Of a stretch of DNA of 64,000 nt, positions 28,057-36,497 are shown piece after piece. The stretch comes from Clostridia bacterium (GTDB lineage Bacteria; Bacillota; Clostridia; TANB77; CAG-465). The stretch spans positions 49,930 through 113,929 of the forward strand of contig JAGAIU010000028.1 in NCBI GenBank assembly GCA_017626395.1, read 5' to 3'. Under the pieces are notes generated by a model. That model ran no database searches, was not told where the DNA came from, and saw only the letters and a program-made list of their open reading frames with translations. The stretch's first letter is position 1, and each line of letters begins with the position of its first letter. A program made the translations under genes and the position numbers.

Positions 28057-28281
28057 TCATTTGTTGAAATAAGTCTCCTTAATAAACTGGATTGTTGCAC
28101 AAAGTCCGGAATAAAATGTTAATCCAGGAATTATGGCAGCTAAAACACAACCGACAACACTTGATAAGGAAAAGTTAACAATTGCATAATAGGCAAGTCC
28201 AATTAAGATGCTTAAAAACATCAAGAGAAAGACTGCCGCAATAACTAAGGTGAGCAGGTTCTTTAAAGTCTGCTTTGTCAT
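28057..28281 (-). CDS. Two-helix membrane protein of unusual codon use
   Basis: A 74-residue hydrophobic protein with two predicted membrane helices (about 9-33 and 40-66) and a short charged end. AGGAGG lies in front of the ATG at 28281. No family recognised. Codons such as CTG, CTC, ACC, GCG, GTC, AAG and CAG are frequent here and rare in neighbouring genes, so recent transfer is likely. The next gene upstream on the same strand shares this bias. Confidence 0.72.
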   Translation of the reverse strand: MTKQTLKNLLTLVIAAVFLLMFLSILIGLAYYAIVNFSLSSVVGCVLAAIIPGLTFYSGLCATIQFIKETYFNK

Positions 28282-28322
28282 AATGATTACCTCCTTTAAA
28301 ATGTGTGGTTAATAGTTACTCA

Positions 28323-28553
28323 TTACTTTTTCTTGGATAGCTCATAGAGTCTTCTTGCTTCAGGTGAGATTTCAACTCGATCTCGAAGTACTAGTTTTTT
28401 TACTGGACCTTCAACTTCTTGTGTAGGTTCAGAAGCTATTTCTTCTTGTAGATATGAGGAGAAATTTCTGTCCTGTTGCGGATTGCCCCGTGGAGTATCC
28501 GTAGAACTTTTGGTTGGCCAAATTTTTTCAACTTTACCTACTCTTGGAATCAT
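28323..28553 (-). CDS. 76-residue hypothetical protein of unusual codon use
   Basis: A polar, Pro/Glu-rich small protein with no membrane segment; the end reads RDRVEISPEARRLYELSKKK, a pattern seen at the ends of several small regulatory or flagella-related proteins (for example FlgM-like C-termini), but this is too short to assign. Uses CGG, CGA, CCG, GGC and TCC codons, unlike the neighbours. AAAGGG lies ten bases before the ATG. Probable partner of the two-helix membrane protein downstream on the same strand. Confidence 0.62.
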   Translation of the reverse strand: MIPRVGKVEKIWPTKSSTDTPRGNPQQDRNFSSYLQEEIASEPTQEVEGPVKKLVLRDRVEISPEARRLYELSKKK

Positions 28554-28739
28554 AATTATTCATCCCTTTCCATAATTTTTTATACTTCATATTATACTAT
28601 TGCTTTAAATAAAAATCAATTTTAATGTGAAAATTTACATAAAAAAGTGAGAGCTTTGTGAAAATTAGGACAAAGCAACATAAATAATGTTATAATTTGA
28701 ATGTAAATTTAATATATATAGAAAGGAATGTAGTATAAG

Positions 28740-28862
28740 ATGAAGAAAATAGAAGCAGTAATAGACGTAGTAACTAGCAGAAAAAGAAATACTTTTTTAA
28801 CAGTATCTGGATTATTAGTATTTGGATATGTAATAGGATTTTTAATGATTAAATTGGCATAA
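28740..28862 (+). CDS. 40-residue single-helix membrane peptide
   Basis: A short gene: 17 polar residues (MKKIEAVIDVVTSRKRN) followed by one hydrophobic helix ending MIKLA. AAAGGA lies 12 bases upstream (long spacing); TATAAT preceded by TGT sits at 28691-28696 and a strong terminator follows at once, so it forms a neat single-gene unit. Function unknown. Confidence 0.6.
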   Translation: MKKIEAVIDVVTSRKRNTFLTVSGLLVFGYVIGFLMIKLA

Positions 28863-28864
28863 AA

Positions 28865-28899
28865 AAAGAAACCTAAAATTAATTAGGTTTCTTTTTTTT
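28865..28899. terminator. Bidirectional terminator
   Basis: Stem AGAAACCTAA / TTAGGTTTCT (28867-28876 with 28883-28892) with A7 on the left and T8 on the right; serves the 40-residue peptide gene and the convergent glycosyltransferase. Confidence 0.85.
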
Positions 28900-28915
28900 G
28901 CTTTGAAAGCAAAGA

Positions 28916-30448
28916 TTATAAATCATCATCCATACTTGGACCAGTAGATGGTTTCTTTGCTAAAACTTTAGCTTTTGGCTTTGAGTTTTGGTAATCTTGA
29001 GCTACTTGAGTAAATAGTCCAATTAAATGTTCAGTAATAACTTCTTGAGAATAAGTATCTCTAGTATATTTAGCTATTGCTGCACCATCGAATTGTTTTC
29101 TACCATCAAAGATATCCATTACTGCATCTGCTAAAGCATCACTATCATCAACTGGAACAAGAATTCCAAGTGGAGTAGTGTAAGTGCCAGTAGTACCAGC
29201 ATCAGGAGCAAGTATACTTGCATCTTGGCCATCAACAGCAGGATCATAATTTTGTTTTATTGTTTTTCCTGTAATGTTCATGATATCTGGAATACCGCCA
29301 CTGTTTGTTCCTATAACAGGATGTCCACATGCTGTACCTTCAATAACAACTAATCCAAATGGTTCGCTTCTTGAAGGTATAAGAGATACATCTGCTAAGT
29401 TTTGTAAAGGACGTATAACATCTGGTGTTTGTAATCCTACAAAGTGAGTATTTTCAAGTTGAAGTCTATCAGCTTGAGCTTTTAAGTCTGCTTCAAGAGC
29501 ACCTGTACCTACTATAATAGTAAGAGGTTTTTTACCTTCAGCTTTACATGCACCTTCATATTTCTTTGCTGCGTCAAGAAGTACATCTATACCTTTGAAA
29601 TCTGCAAATTTACCAACAAAAAGTGCCATGTTATCATAATCTGTAGGAATTTTACCATCAGGAGTTCTATCAGAAGTAAGACCACCTAAAACAGCTTCTT
29701 TATCTACATTTTCCATAACGTGGAATTTTTCTGGTGTGTAACCATTTTTTACAAGTTCTACTTTATCTGCAGCTTCTGGGAATAATTCACAGAATTGTTG
29801 TTTTTGATCTTCAGAAATTACGATTACTTTATGAGAACCAGCAGCAGATTTTTTAGCCATTTCAGCAAAGTGAATGTATTTATCTGCTTCTGCTTTTAAA
29901 GCTGCTCTTCTTTCTGGAGATAGAGTAGTATCTTTTAGTTGTTCCATAATATCTTGTAAAGTTGCTTTACTTCTTTTAAATCCCATTAAGTCTGTACCAT
30001 GGATAGTAACTACAATTGGAATGTCAAACTCAGTAGCAATTGCATTTGCTAACCAGTTGTGTTGTCCGTGTAGTACATCTGGTTTAAATGTTTCTATTTC
30101 TTCCTGCATAGCTTGTCTGAATTTATCTTCGTAAGCTTTAATTTGATCTAAAGATAAGTTCCAGAAAGTTGCAGTGCTTTCAGTGTGAGTAGTAAACATT
30201 GGATAATTAAATGGAAGTTGTCCATCAATCACCTCAGGGCTTTCAGTCTCAGCAGTAAATGGTACTAAATGATAATCTACACCCTCTACTTTTGGAAAAT
30301 CTGAACGGTTGTTAGCCGTTATAATATGGACATTGTGTCCCTCTTTTACATATGATGTTGCTTGTGTTGTAACCAAAGCACCACTTCCAGCTCCGTGTAC
30401 TGGGAATGCTGTTACAATAAGTAGATTTAATTTGTCTTTATTAGACAT
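28916..30448 (-). CDS. GT4-family glycosyltransferase
   Basis: A 510-residue GT-B enzyme. N-terminal Rossmann with the GAGSGALVTTQATSYVKEGH loop, VLHGQHNW and VTIHGTDL, then a glycosyltransferase-1 domain with the LFVGKFADFKG loop and the EPFGLVVIEG E-x7-E sugar-nucleotide site followed by GHPVIGTNSGGIPDI. Donor and acceptor are unknown. Start at 30448 is fixed by AGGAGG seven bases upstream; the longer in-frame extension to 30529 reads through the promoter region. It ends with an acidic DDDL tail. It is transcribed alone. Confidence 0.88.
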   Translation of the reverse strand: MSNKDKLNLLIVTAFPVHGAGSGALVTTQATSYVKEGHNVHIITANNRSDFPKVEGVDYHLVPFTAETESPEVIDGQLPFNYPMFTTHTESTATFWNLSLDQIKAYEDKFRQAMQEEIETFKPDVLHGQHNWLANAIATEFDIPIVVTIHGTDLMGFKRSKATLQDIMEQLKDTTLSPERRAALKAEADKYIHFAEMAKKSAAGSHKVIVISEDQKQQFCELFPEAADKVELVKNGYTPEKFHVMENVDKEAVLGGLTSDRTPDGKIPTDYDNMALFVGKFADFKGIDVLLDAAKKYEGACKAEGKKPLTIIVGTGALEADLKAQADRLQLENTHFVGLQTPDVIRPLQNLADVSLIPSRSEPFGLVVIEGTACGHPVIGTNSGGIPDIMNITGKTIKQNYDPAVDGQDASILAPDAGTTGTYTTPLGILVPVDDSDALADAVMDIFDGRKQFDGAAIAKYTRDTYSQEVITEHLIGLFTQVAQDYQNSKPKAKVLAKKPSTGPSMDDDL

Positions 30449-30473
30449 ACAAATTCCTCCTTTAATTAAAATC

Positions 30474-30495
30474 GGGTAAAATATATTTTTTACCC
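30474..30495 (-). promoter_or_regulatory. Inverted repeat in the glycosyltransferase leader
   Basis: GGGTAAAA / TTTTACCC (30474-30481 with 30488-30495) just upstream of the ribosome site and downstream of a TTGTTA...TATATG-like promoter on the minus strand. Candidate operator. Confidence 0.45.
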
Positions 30496-30642
30496 ATATA
30501 ATAATAACACATTTTGTAACAAAAAGCAAGTTTTATTTTCTTTTGTTTGCTTGCTTCAAAGAAAAACAGCTTTTTAAAAGTTACATAAAAAAGTAATTTT
30601 GAACAGTTAATTTAGTAAAAACAAAATTATTAAAAATAGGGG

Positions 30643-30671
30643 TTGATTTTAGTAAAGTTATATGATAGAAT
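30643..30671 (+). promoter_or_regulatory. Promoter of the Fur/PerR-type regulator
   Basis: TTGATT (30643-30648), 17-base spacer, TAGAAT (30666-30671). The TTG at 30643 is in frame with the gene but is the -35 element. Confidence 0.7.
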
Positions 30672-30678
30672 AGATTTG

Positions 30679-30701
30679 AAAATAGGAATGATTCTTATTT
30701 T
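30679..30701 (+). promoter_or_regulatory. Fur/PerR-type operator
   Basis: A 23-base inverted repeat centred on G30690, arms of 11 bases with 10 matching (core GAAT-G-ATTC). It lies right after the -10, over the expected transcription start, as expected for autorepression by the regulator encoded next. Confidence 0.78.
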
Positions 30702-30714
30702 AGAAAGGTGTTTT

Positions 30715-31098
30715 ATGGAAAAGTATTCTAAACAAAGAGAAGAAATAATTAATCTACTTTCTAATACTAAATCACATCCTACTGCTGAAGAAATTTATTC
30801 TATTTTAAAAGAAAATGGTTCTACAGCAAGTAGAGGAACAGTATATAGAAATTTAAATCAGTTAATAGATAAAGGTACTGTAATTAAAATTTCTATACAA
30901 GATGGACCGGATAGATTTGATTATATTAAAGAAAAACATAATCATATAATTTGTTTAAAGTGTGGTAAAGTTTTTGATTATTTTTATAACTTAAATGAAA
31001 ATAAATTAAAAAAGGATGCATTAGAACAAACTGGTGTTGAGATTTTAGATAATACTTTTACTCTTAATGGAATATGTAATGACTGTAAAACAGAATAG
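30715..31098 (+). CDS. Fur-family metal/peroxide regulator, probably PerR-like
   Basis: A 127-residue Fur-family repressor: winged helix (SHPTAEEIYSILKENGSTASRGTVYRNLNQL), the HNHIICLKCGKVFDY metal-site segment and the structural zinc cysteines CLKCG and CNDC. ATG at 30715 follows AAAGGTG. PerR rather than Fur is suggested by the rubrerythrin gene 18 bases downstream; PerR uses metal-catalysed histidine oxidation to sense peroxide. It carries its own operator, so autoregulation of both genes is likely. Confidence 0.87.
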   Translation: MEKYSKQREEIINLLSNTKSHPTAEEIYSILKENGSTASRGTVYRNLNQLIDKGTVIKISIQDGPDRFDYIKEKHNHIICLKCGKVFDYFYNLNENKLKKDALEQTGVEILDNTFTLNGICNDCKTE

Positions 31099-31116
31099 AT
31101 GAGGGAGGAATTTTAA

Positions 31117-31656
31117 ATGGAATTAAAAGGTTCAAAAACAGAACAAAACTTAATGACAGCTTTTGCTGGAGAATCACAAGCTAGAAACAAATATACATAT
31201 TTTGCTTCTAAAGCTAAAAAAGAAGGGTATGAGCAAATCGCTGCTATATTCCAAGAAACTGCAGATAACGAAAAAGAACATGCTAAAATGTGGTTTAAAC
31301 TTTTACATGGAGGAGAAGTTCCAACAACTGCTGAAAACTTAAAAGCAGCTGCTGAAGGCGAAAACTACGAATGGACAGATATGTATGATAAAATGGCTAA
31401 AGAAGCTAAAGAAGAAGGTTTTGATAAAATAGCATATCTATTCGAAGCTGTTGCTAAAATAGAAAAAGAACATGAAGAAAGATATCTAAAATTACTTGCT
31501 AACGTTCAAGAAGGTAAAGTATTTGATTGTGGTGAAGTAAAAGTTTGGAAATGTAGAAACTGCGGACATCTTCATGTTGGACAAAAAGCACCAGGAATGT
31601 GCCCAGTATGTTCACATCCTCAAAGCTACTTTGAAATTAAAGCTGAAAACTATTAA
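31117..31656 (+). CDS. rbr: Rubrerythrin
   Basis: Non-haem di-iron peroxidase of anaerobes, 179 residues. Four-helix ferritin-like domain with the two EKEH metal motifs ([10 protein letters not shown] and EKEHEERY) and a C-terminal rubredoxin-like domain with CRNCG and CPVCSHP iron ligands. Reduces hydrogen peroxide using electrons passed to the rubredoxin iron. Co-transcribed with the Fur/PerR-type regulator. GAGGGAGG precedes the ATG. Confidence 0.96.
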   Translation: MELKGSKTEQNLMTAFAGESQARNKYTYFASKAKKEGYEQIAAIFQETADNEKEHAKMWFKLLHGGEVPTTAENLKAAAEGENYEWTDMYDKMAKEAKEEGFDKIAYLFEAVAKIEKEHEERYLKLLANVQEGKVFDCGEVKVWKCRNCGHLHVGQKAPGMCPVCSHPQSYFEIKAENY

Positions 31657-31677
31657 TAGTAATAATAGGTTATACAA

Positions 31678-31712
31678 AGACACTAAAGCTATAAATGCTT
31701 TGGTGTTTTTTT
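31678..31712 (+). terminator. Terminator of the rubrerythrin unit
   Basis: ACACTAAAGC / GCTTTGGTGT stem (31680-31689 with 31697-31706, one wobble), T8 tail. Confidence 0.85.
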
Positions 31713-31767
31713 TATTATATATTGTAAATTTTGCATATATTTTATATAATTTTATTGAGGTAAAATT

Positions 31768-32496
31768 ATGACAAGAAAGAAGATAGATAATAAAAAGAAA
31801 TTTAAGTGGTTAAAATATATATTTATAGCATTAGGAATTGCATTATTCGTCGCTATAATTATTTGGCTGATTCCAATAATGAAAAACATTACTACCGAAG
31901 AAGGAAGATTAGAATTTAAAAATAAAATGGATAGTTTAGGTATTTGGAGTGGATTAGTATTATTTGTAATGCAATTTGCTCAAATATTTTTAGTTATATT
32001 ACCAGGTGAACCGATGGAGATACTTGCTGGAATGTGCTATGGAACTTTTTGGGGAACGTTATTCATATTTTTAAGTGTATTTATAATAACAACTTTTATT
32101 GTTCTTTTAGTTAAGTTATTAGGTACAAAATTTGTATATAGTATTTGGGACAGGCAAAAAATAAAGAGAATTAAAAATAATAGAGCTTTTAAAAATAAAA
32201 AAAGAATAGAAATTATAATGACAATATTATTTTTAATACCAGGAACACCTAAAGATTTATTAACATATATAGGTGCTTTGTTACCAATAGATGTTAAAAG
32301 ATTTATTTTTATTTCAACTTTTGCTAGATTTCCATCTGTTATATCATCAACAATGGCAGGTGCAAATATAGTAAAAGGAGATTTTACGTCGATGTTTTTG
32401 ATTTATATAGTAACCTTTGCTATAACAGGTGTATTAATATATTTTACAGGTAAAGTAGATAAAGATGCTAAAGAGGCAATGGATGCACTAAAATAA
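31768..32496 (+). CDS. TVP38/TMEM64 (DedA-like) membrane protein
   Basis: A 242-residue polytopic membrane protein of the SNARE-associated/VTT family. Features: N-terminal helix, the LPGEPMEILAGMCYG re-entrant motif, the FLIPGTPKDLLTYIGALLPI motif and RFPSVISSTMAGA near the last helices. The family includes lipid scramblase-like and polyprenyl-phosphate recycling proteins; the role here is unknown. TTGAGG site upstream. Confidence 0.88.
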   Translation: MTRKKIDNKKKFKWLKYIFIALGIALFVAIIIWLIPIMKNITTEEGRLEFKNKMDSLGIWSGLVLFVMQFAQIFLVILPGEPMEILAGMCYGTFWGTLFIFLSVFIITTFIVLLVKLLGTKFVYSIWDRQKIKRIKNNRAFKNKKRIEIIMTILFLIPGTPKDLLTYIGALLPIDVKRFIFISTFARFPSVISSTMAGANIVKGDFTSMFLIYIVTFAITGVLIYFTGKVDKDAKEAMDALK

Positions 32497-32521
32497 GTAG
32501 GTTTTTCCTACTTATTTTTTT
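32491..32521 (+). terminator. Terminator of the TVP38-type gene
   Basis: Eleven-pair perfect stem AAATAAGTAGG / CCTACTTATTT (32491-32501 with 32507-32517); the TAA stop is in the left arm. Confidence 0.88.
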
Positions 32522-32700
32522 GTATAAAATTTATTTTTGATAATATTATATACTATATATGAAATCAATAAAATTAAATAAAACTAATGATAATGGTTGA
32601 AATATTATTTTAAAAGTGCTAGAATTAAAAGGCATTAACTATATTTATATTATTAATTTAATAGTTAATAAAAATAAATTGATTGGGAAGGAAAATGTCT

Positions 32701-33261
32701 ATGAGTATTTTAGAATTATGTATTATTTCTATAGGACTTGCAATGGATGCTTTTGCAGTCGCTATTTGTAAAGGATTATCTGTTAAAAAGTTAAACTTTA
32801 AGCATATGCTAATTGTTGGAGGATATTTTGGAGTATTCCAAGGTATAATGCCAGTAATTGGATATTTATTAAGTGTAGGATTTGAAAAATATATAACTTC
32901 AGTTGATCACTGGATTGCATTTATACTACTAGGATTAATTGGTGCTAATATGATTAAAGAATCTTTAGGTGATGATGAAAATATAGATTGCTCATTTACT
33001 TTTAAAGCAATGTTACCACTTGCTATTGCTACAAGTATTGATGCTTTAGCTGTTGGAGTAACTTTTGCATTTTTAAATGTAAATATTATCTTAGCTGTAT
33101 TATTAATTGGAAGTATTACCTTTGTATTATCAATGATAGGAACTAAAATTGGTAATGTATTTGGTGAAAAATTTAAAAATAAAGCAGAATTAATTGGTGG
33201 AATAATCTTAATTTTAATGGGACTAAAAATCTTACTAGAACATTTAAATATATTAGGATAG
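32701..33261 (+). CDS. mntP: MntP-type manganese efflux pump
   Basis: A six-helix transporter of 186 residues exporting Mn(II). The two family repeats each show the conserved Asp motif: [13 protein letters not shown] near the start and [13 protein letters not shown] in the middle. ATG at 32701 is chosen because GGGAAGG lies nine bases upstream; an ATG six bases earlier is too close. No yybP-ykoY manganese riboswitch, the usual control of mntP, could be recognised in the 200 bases upstream. Confidence 0.9.
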   Translation: MSILELCIISIGLAMDAFAVAICKGLSVKKLNFKHMLIVGGYFGVFQGIMPVIGYLLSVGFEKYITSVDHWIAFILLGLIGANMIKESLGDDENIDCSFTFKAMLPLAIATSIDALAVGVTFAFLNVNIILAVLLIGSITFVLSMIGTKIGNVFGEKFKNKAELIGGIILILMGLKILLEHLNILG

Positions 33262-33285
33262 CATATTTTTATATGCTATCTTTTT
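33255..33285 (+). terminator. Terminator of mntP
   Basis: GATAGCATAT / ATATGCTATC (33255-33264 with 33269-33278), T7 tail; the mntP TAG stop is inside the left arm. Confidence 0.88.
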
Positions 33286-33438
33286 TTGTGTATAAAATGC
33301 AATTAATTTGCAAAAAATAATTTATAGAAATTTTTAAAATATTAACTTAAATTTTGTTGAAAAATAAAAATGGGTATGTTATTATAATGTATGGATAAGT
33401 TACAATCAATAACAAGATAGAATTAGGGAGGTTTTTTT

Positions 33439-35673
33439 ATGGATTTTAAACAATGGACAGGTTTTGATAAATCTGGCGAATGGACAAAAGAGATTGATGT
33501 AAGAGGTTTTATTCAAAGAAACTACACTCCATATGAGGGAGATGAATCTTTCTTAGCTGATGCAACAGACAGAACAAAAAAAATATGGGATAACGTACTT
33601 GCATTATACAAAGAAGAACTAGCAAAAGGTGTATTAGATGTTGATGCTAAAACTCCTTCAGCAGTGAATGCTTATGATGCAGGATATATAAATAAAGAAT
33701 TAGAACAAATCGTAGGGCTTCAAACAGATGCTCCTTTAAAAAGAGCTATTATGCCAAATGGTGGTATAAAAATAGTTGAAAAATCTTGCGAAGCTTATGG
33801 ATATAAAGTAGATGAACAAACAGACTACATATATAACAATTTAAGAAGAACACACAATGATGGTGTATTTAGTGTATATACACCAGATGTTAGAGCAGCT
33901 AGAAGCTCTCACTTAATCACTGGTCTTCCAGATGGATATGGTAGAGGAAGAATAATCGGAGATTACAGAAGAGTTGCACTTTATGGTGTAGATGCTTTAA
34001 TTGAAGAAAAGAAAAAAGAATTAGACGTATTAAACGTTGATGAATTTACAGAAGAAGTTATAAGAGCTAGAGAAGAAATTCACGATCAAATTATAGCTTT
34101 AGAAGACTTAAAGAAAATGGCTTTAAAATATGGTTTTGATATTTCAGTACCAGCTGCAAATGCTAAAGAAGCTATTCAATGGTTATACTTTGGATATTTA
34201 GCAGCAACTAAAGATCAAAATGGTGCAGCTATGAGTTTAGGTAGAACATCTACATTCTTAGATATCTACATTCAAAGAGATTTAGATAATGGTCTAATAA
34301 CAGAAGAAGAAGCACAAGAATTAATGGATCACTTTGTTATGAAATTACGTATGATTAGATTCTTACGTACACCAGAATATAATGAACTATTTAGTGGAGA
34401 TCCAGTATGGGTAACTGAAAGTATAGGTGGTATGGGAATTGATGGTAGAACATTAGTTACTAAAAACTCATTTAGAGTACTACATACATTAACTAACTTA
34501 GGACCAGCTCCAGAGCCAAACTTAACAGTTCTTTGGTCTAACAATTTACCAAAAGGATTTAAAAACTATACTTCAAAAATGTCAATAAAAACATCTTCAA
34601 TACAATATGAAAATGATGACTTAATGAGAATAACACTTGGAGATGACTATGGAATTGCTTGCTGTGTTTCTGCAATGGAAATAGGTAAACAAATGCAATT
34701 CTTTGGAGCAAGAGCTAATCTTGCTAAAACATTATTATATGCTATCAATGGTGGTAAAGATGAAAAGACTGGAAAACAAGTAACTCCAAGATTTGAACCT
34801 ATTACTTCTGAGTATTTAGATTATAATGAAGTAATGCAAAAATTCGACCAAATGATGGAATATGTAGCAAAAATATATATTAAAGCATTAAATGCAATTC
34901 ACTATATGCATGATAAATATTCATATGAAGCTTTAGAAATGGCTTTACATGATAGGGAAATACTAAGAACTATGGCTTGTGGAATAGCAGGTTTATCTGT
35001 AGTAGCTGACTCTTTATCTGCAATAAAATATGCTAAAGTAAAAGTTATTCGTGATGAAAACGGAATGGCTGTAGATTACCAAGTAGAAGGCGATTTCCCT
35101 AAATTTGGTAACGATGACGATAGAGTAGATGATATAGCTGTAAATGTTGTTAAAGAATTTATGAGAAAATTACAAAAACACATTACATACAGAAATTCAA
35201 AACATACTTTATCTGTACTTACAATAACATCAAATGTTGTTTATGGTAAAGCAACAGGAAATACACCTGATGGAAGAAGAGCTGGAGAACCATTTGGACC
35301 AGGAGCTAACCCTCTACATGGAAGAGATACAAATGGTGCAGTAGCAGTAATGAACTCTATTGCTAAACTTCCATATGAATATTCTGAAGATGGTATTTCT
35401 TATACATTCTCTATTACTCCAGGAACACTTGGAGATACTGTAGAAACTCAAGTAGAAAACTTAACAAATCTATTAGATGGATACTTTAAACAAACTGGAC
35501 ATCATATAAATGTTAACGTTTTTGATAGAGCACTTCTAGAAGATGCTATGGAACATCCAGAAAAATATCCACAACTTACAATTCGTGTATCTGGATATGC
35601 TGTAAACTTTGTAAAACTTACAAGGGAACAACAATTAGATGTTATAAACAGAACAATACATGAGAAGTTTTAA
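33439..35673 (+). CDS. pflB: Formate C-acetyltransferase (pyruvate formate-lyase)
   Basis: Glycyl-radical enzyme that converts pyruvate and CoA to acetyl-CoA and formate, central to anaerobic fermentation. The 744-residue product has the vicinal active-site cysteines ([10 protein letters not shown]) and the glycyl radical site near the end (RVSGYAVNF). AGGGAGG precedes the ATG. pflA lies 67 bases downstream behind a strong hairpin; ackA is at 50739, giving an acetyl-CoA to acetate route (a phosphotransacetylase gene is not seen in the window). Confidence 0.97.
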   Translation: MDFKQWTGFDKSGEWTKEIDVRGFIQRNYTPYEGDESFLADATDRTKKIWDNVLALYKEELAKGVLDVDAKTPSAVNAYDAGYINKELEQIVGLQTDAPLKRAIMPNGGIKIVEKSCEAYGYKVDEQTDYIYNNLRRTHNDGVFSVYTPDVRAARSSHLITGLPDGYGRGRIIGDYRRVALYGVDALIEEKKKELDVLNVDEFTEEVIRAREEIHDQIIALEDLKKMALKYGFDISVPAANAKEAIQWLYFGYLAATKDQNGAAMSLGRTSTFLDIYIQRDLDNGLITEEEAQELMDHFVMKLRMIRFLRTPEYNELFSGDPVWVTESIGGMGIDGRTLVTKNSFRVLHTLTNLGPAPEPNLTVLWSNNLPKGFKNYTSKMSIKTSSIQYENDDLMRITLGDDYGIACCVSAMEIGKQMQFFGARANLAKTLLYAINGGKDEKTGKQVTPRFEPITSEYLDYNEVMQKFDQMMEYVAKIYIKALNAIHYMHDKYSYEALEMALHDREILRTMACGIAGLSVVADSLSAIKYAKVKVIRDENGMAVDYQVEGDFPKFGNDDDRVDDIAVNVVKEFMRKLQKHITYRNSKHTLSVLTITSNVVYGKATGNTPDGRRAGEPFGPGANPLHGRDTNGAVAVMNSIAKLPYEYSEDGISYTFSITPGTLGDTVETQVENLTNLLDGYFKQTGHHINVNVFDRALLEDAMEHPEKYPQLTIRVSGYAVNFVKLTREQQLDVINRTIHEKF

Positions 35674-35688
35674 TATATAAAAATTAGG

Positions 35689-35722
35689 ATATAACACTAG
35701 AACTTCTATTCTAGTGTTATAT
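35689..35722 (+). terminator. Hairpin between pflB and pflA
   Basis: A 14-pair perfect stem (35689-35702 with 35709-35722), six-base loop, then ATTTGTATAT rather than a clean T tract. Probable partial terminator or mRNA-processing/stabilising structure setting a high pflB to pflA ratio. Confidence 0.75.
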
Positions 35723-35740
35723 TTGTATATAGGAGGAAAT

Positions 35741-36451
35741 ATGATAGGTAGAATACATTCTTTTGAATCTTTAGGTGCAGTAGACGGACCTGGTATAAGA
35801 TTTGTAATATTTATGCAAGGTTGCTCTTTAAAGTGCAAATATTGTCAAAATAGAGATACATGGGATATTAATGCTGGAACAGAATATACTGTAGAAGAGA
35901 TATATAATAAAGTTATGAGATATAAGAATTATATAACTCCAAATGGTGGAGTAACTATTAGTGGTGGAGAACCGTTATTACAAGCTGAATTTTTAGTTGA
36001 ATTGTTAAAGAAATTAAAGAAAGAAAATATTCATACTTGTATAGATACCTCAGGAACTGTTGCACTTACTGAAACTATGAAAGAACTAATAGATCTTACA
36101 GATTTGTTTTTACTAGATATAAAATGTATTAATGATGATGTATGTAAAGATTTAACAGGTGTATCAAATAAAAAAGAATTAGAATTTGCAAGATATCTTA
36201 GTGATATTGGTAAAGAAATATGGATAAGACAAGTTCTTGTTCCAGGAATTACAGATGATGAGGAAGATTTAAAAGACCTCTCTAAATTTATTAAATCATT
36301 AAAAAATGTAAAAAAAATAGAGATACTAAAATATCATGATTTAGGAAAATTTAAATGGGAAAATTTAAATTTAGAGTATCCTCTTAAAAGATATAGAACA
36401 GCAAATAATGCAGATGTAAAAAGAGCAAAAGAAATAATGAATATAGACTAA
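35741..36451 (+). CDS. pflA: Pyruvate formate-lyase activating enzyme
   Basis: Radical-SAM activase of 236 residues that installs the glycyl radical in PflB. The CSLKCKYCQN cluster motif (CxxxCxxC) and GGVTISGGEPLLQ are present, as is the ESLGAVDGPGIR N-terminal signature. ATG at 35741 follows AGGAGGAAAT; an upstream in-frame ATG (35714) lies inside the hairpin region. Confidence 0.96.
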   Translation: MIGRIHSFESLGAVDGPGIRFVIFMQGCSLKCKYCQNRDTWDINAGTEYTVEEIYNKVMRYKNYITPNGGVTISGGEPLLQAEFLVELLKKLKKENIHTCIDTSGTVALTETMKELIDLTDLFLLDIKCINDDVCKDLTGVSNKKELEFARYLSDIGKEIWIRQVLVPGITDDEEDLKDLSKFIKSLKNVKKIEILKYHDLGKFKWENLNLEYPLKRYRTANNADVKRAKEIMNID

Positions 36452-36497
36452 TTTTAAAAAATGTAATATAATGTAGTAGACCATAGGAGGTAAAAAA

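Noticed and set aside
30643..30714. In-frame TTG extension of the Fur/PerR-type gene
   Set aside because: The extension covers the -35, -10 and operator; family proteins start near the ATG at 30715.
32521..32700. Manganese (yybP-ykoY) riboswitch before mntP
   Set aside because: Expected from biology, but no matching conserved loops or GC-rich stems could be seen in this A/T-rich gap.
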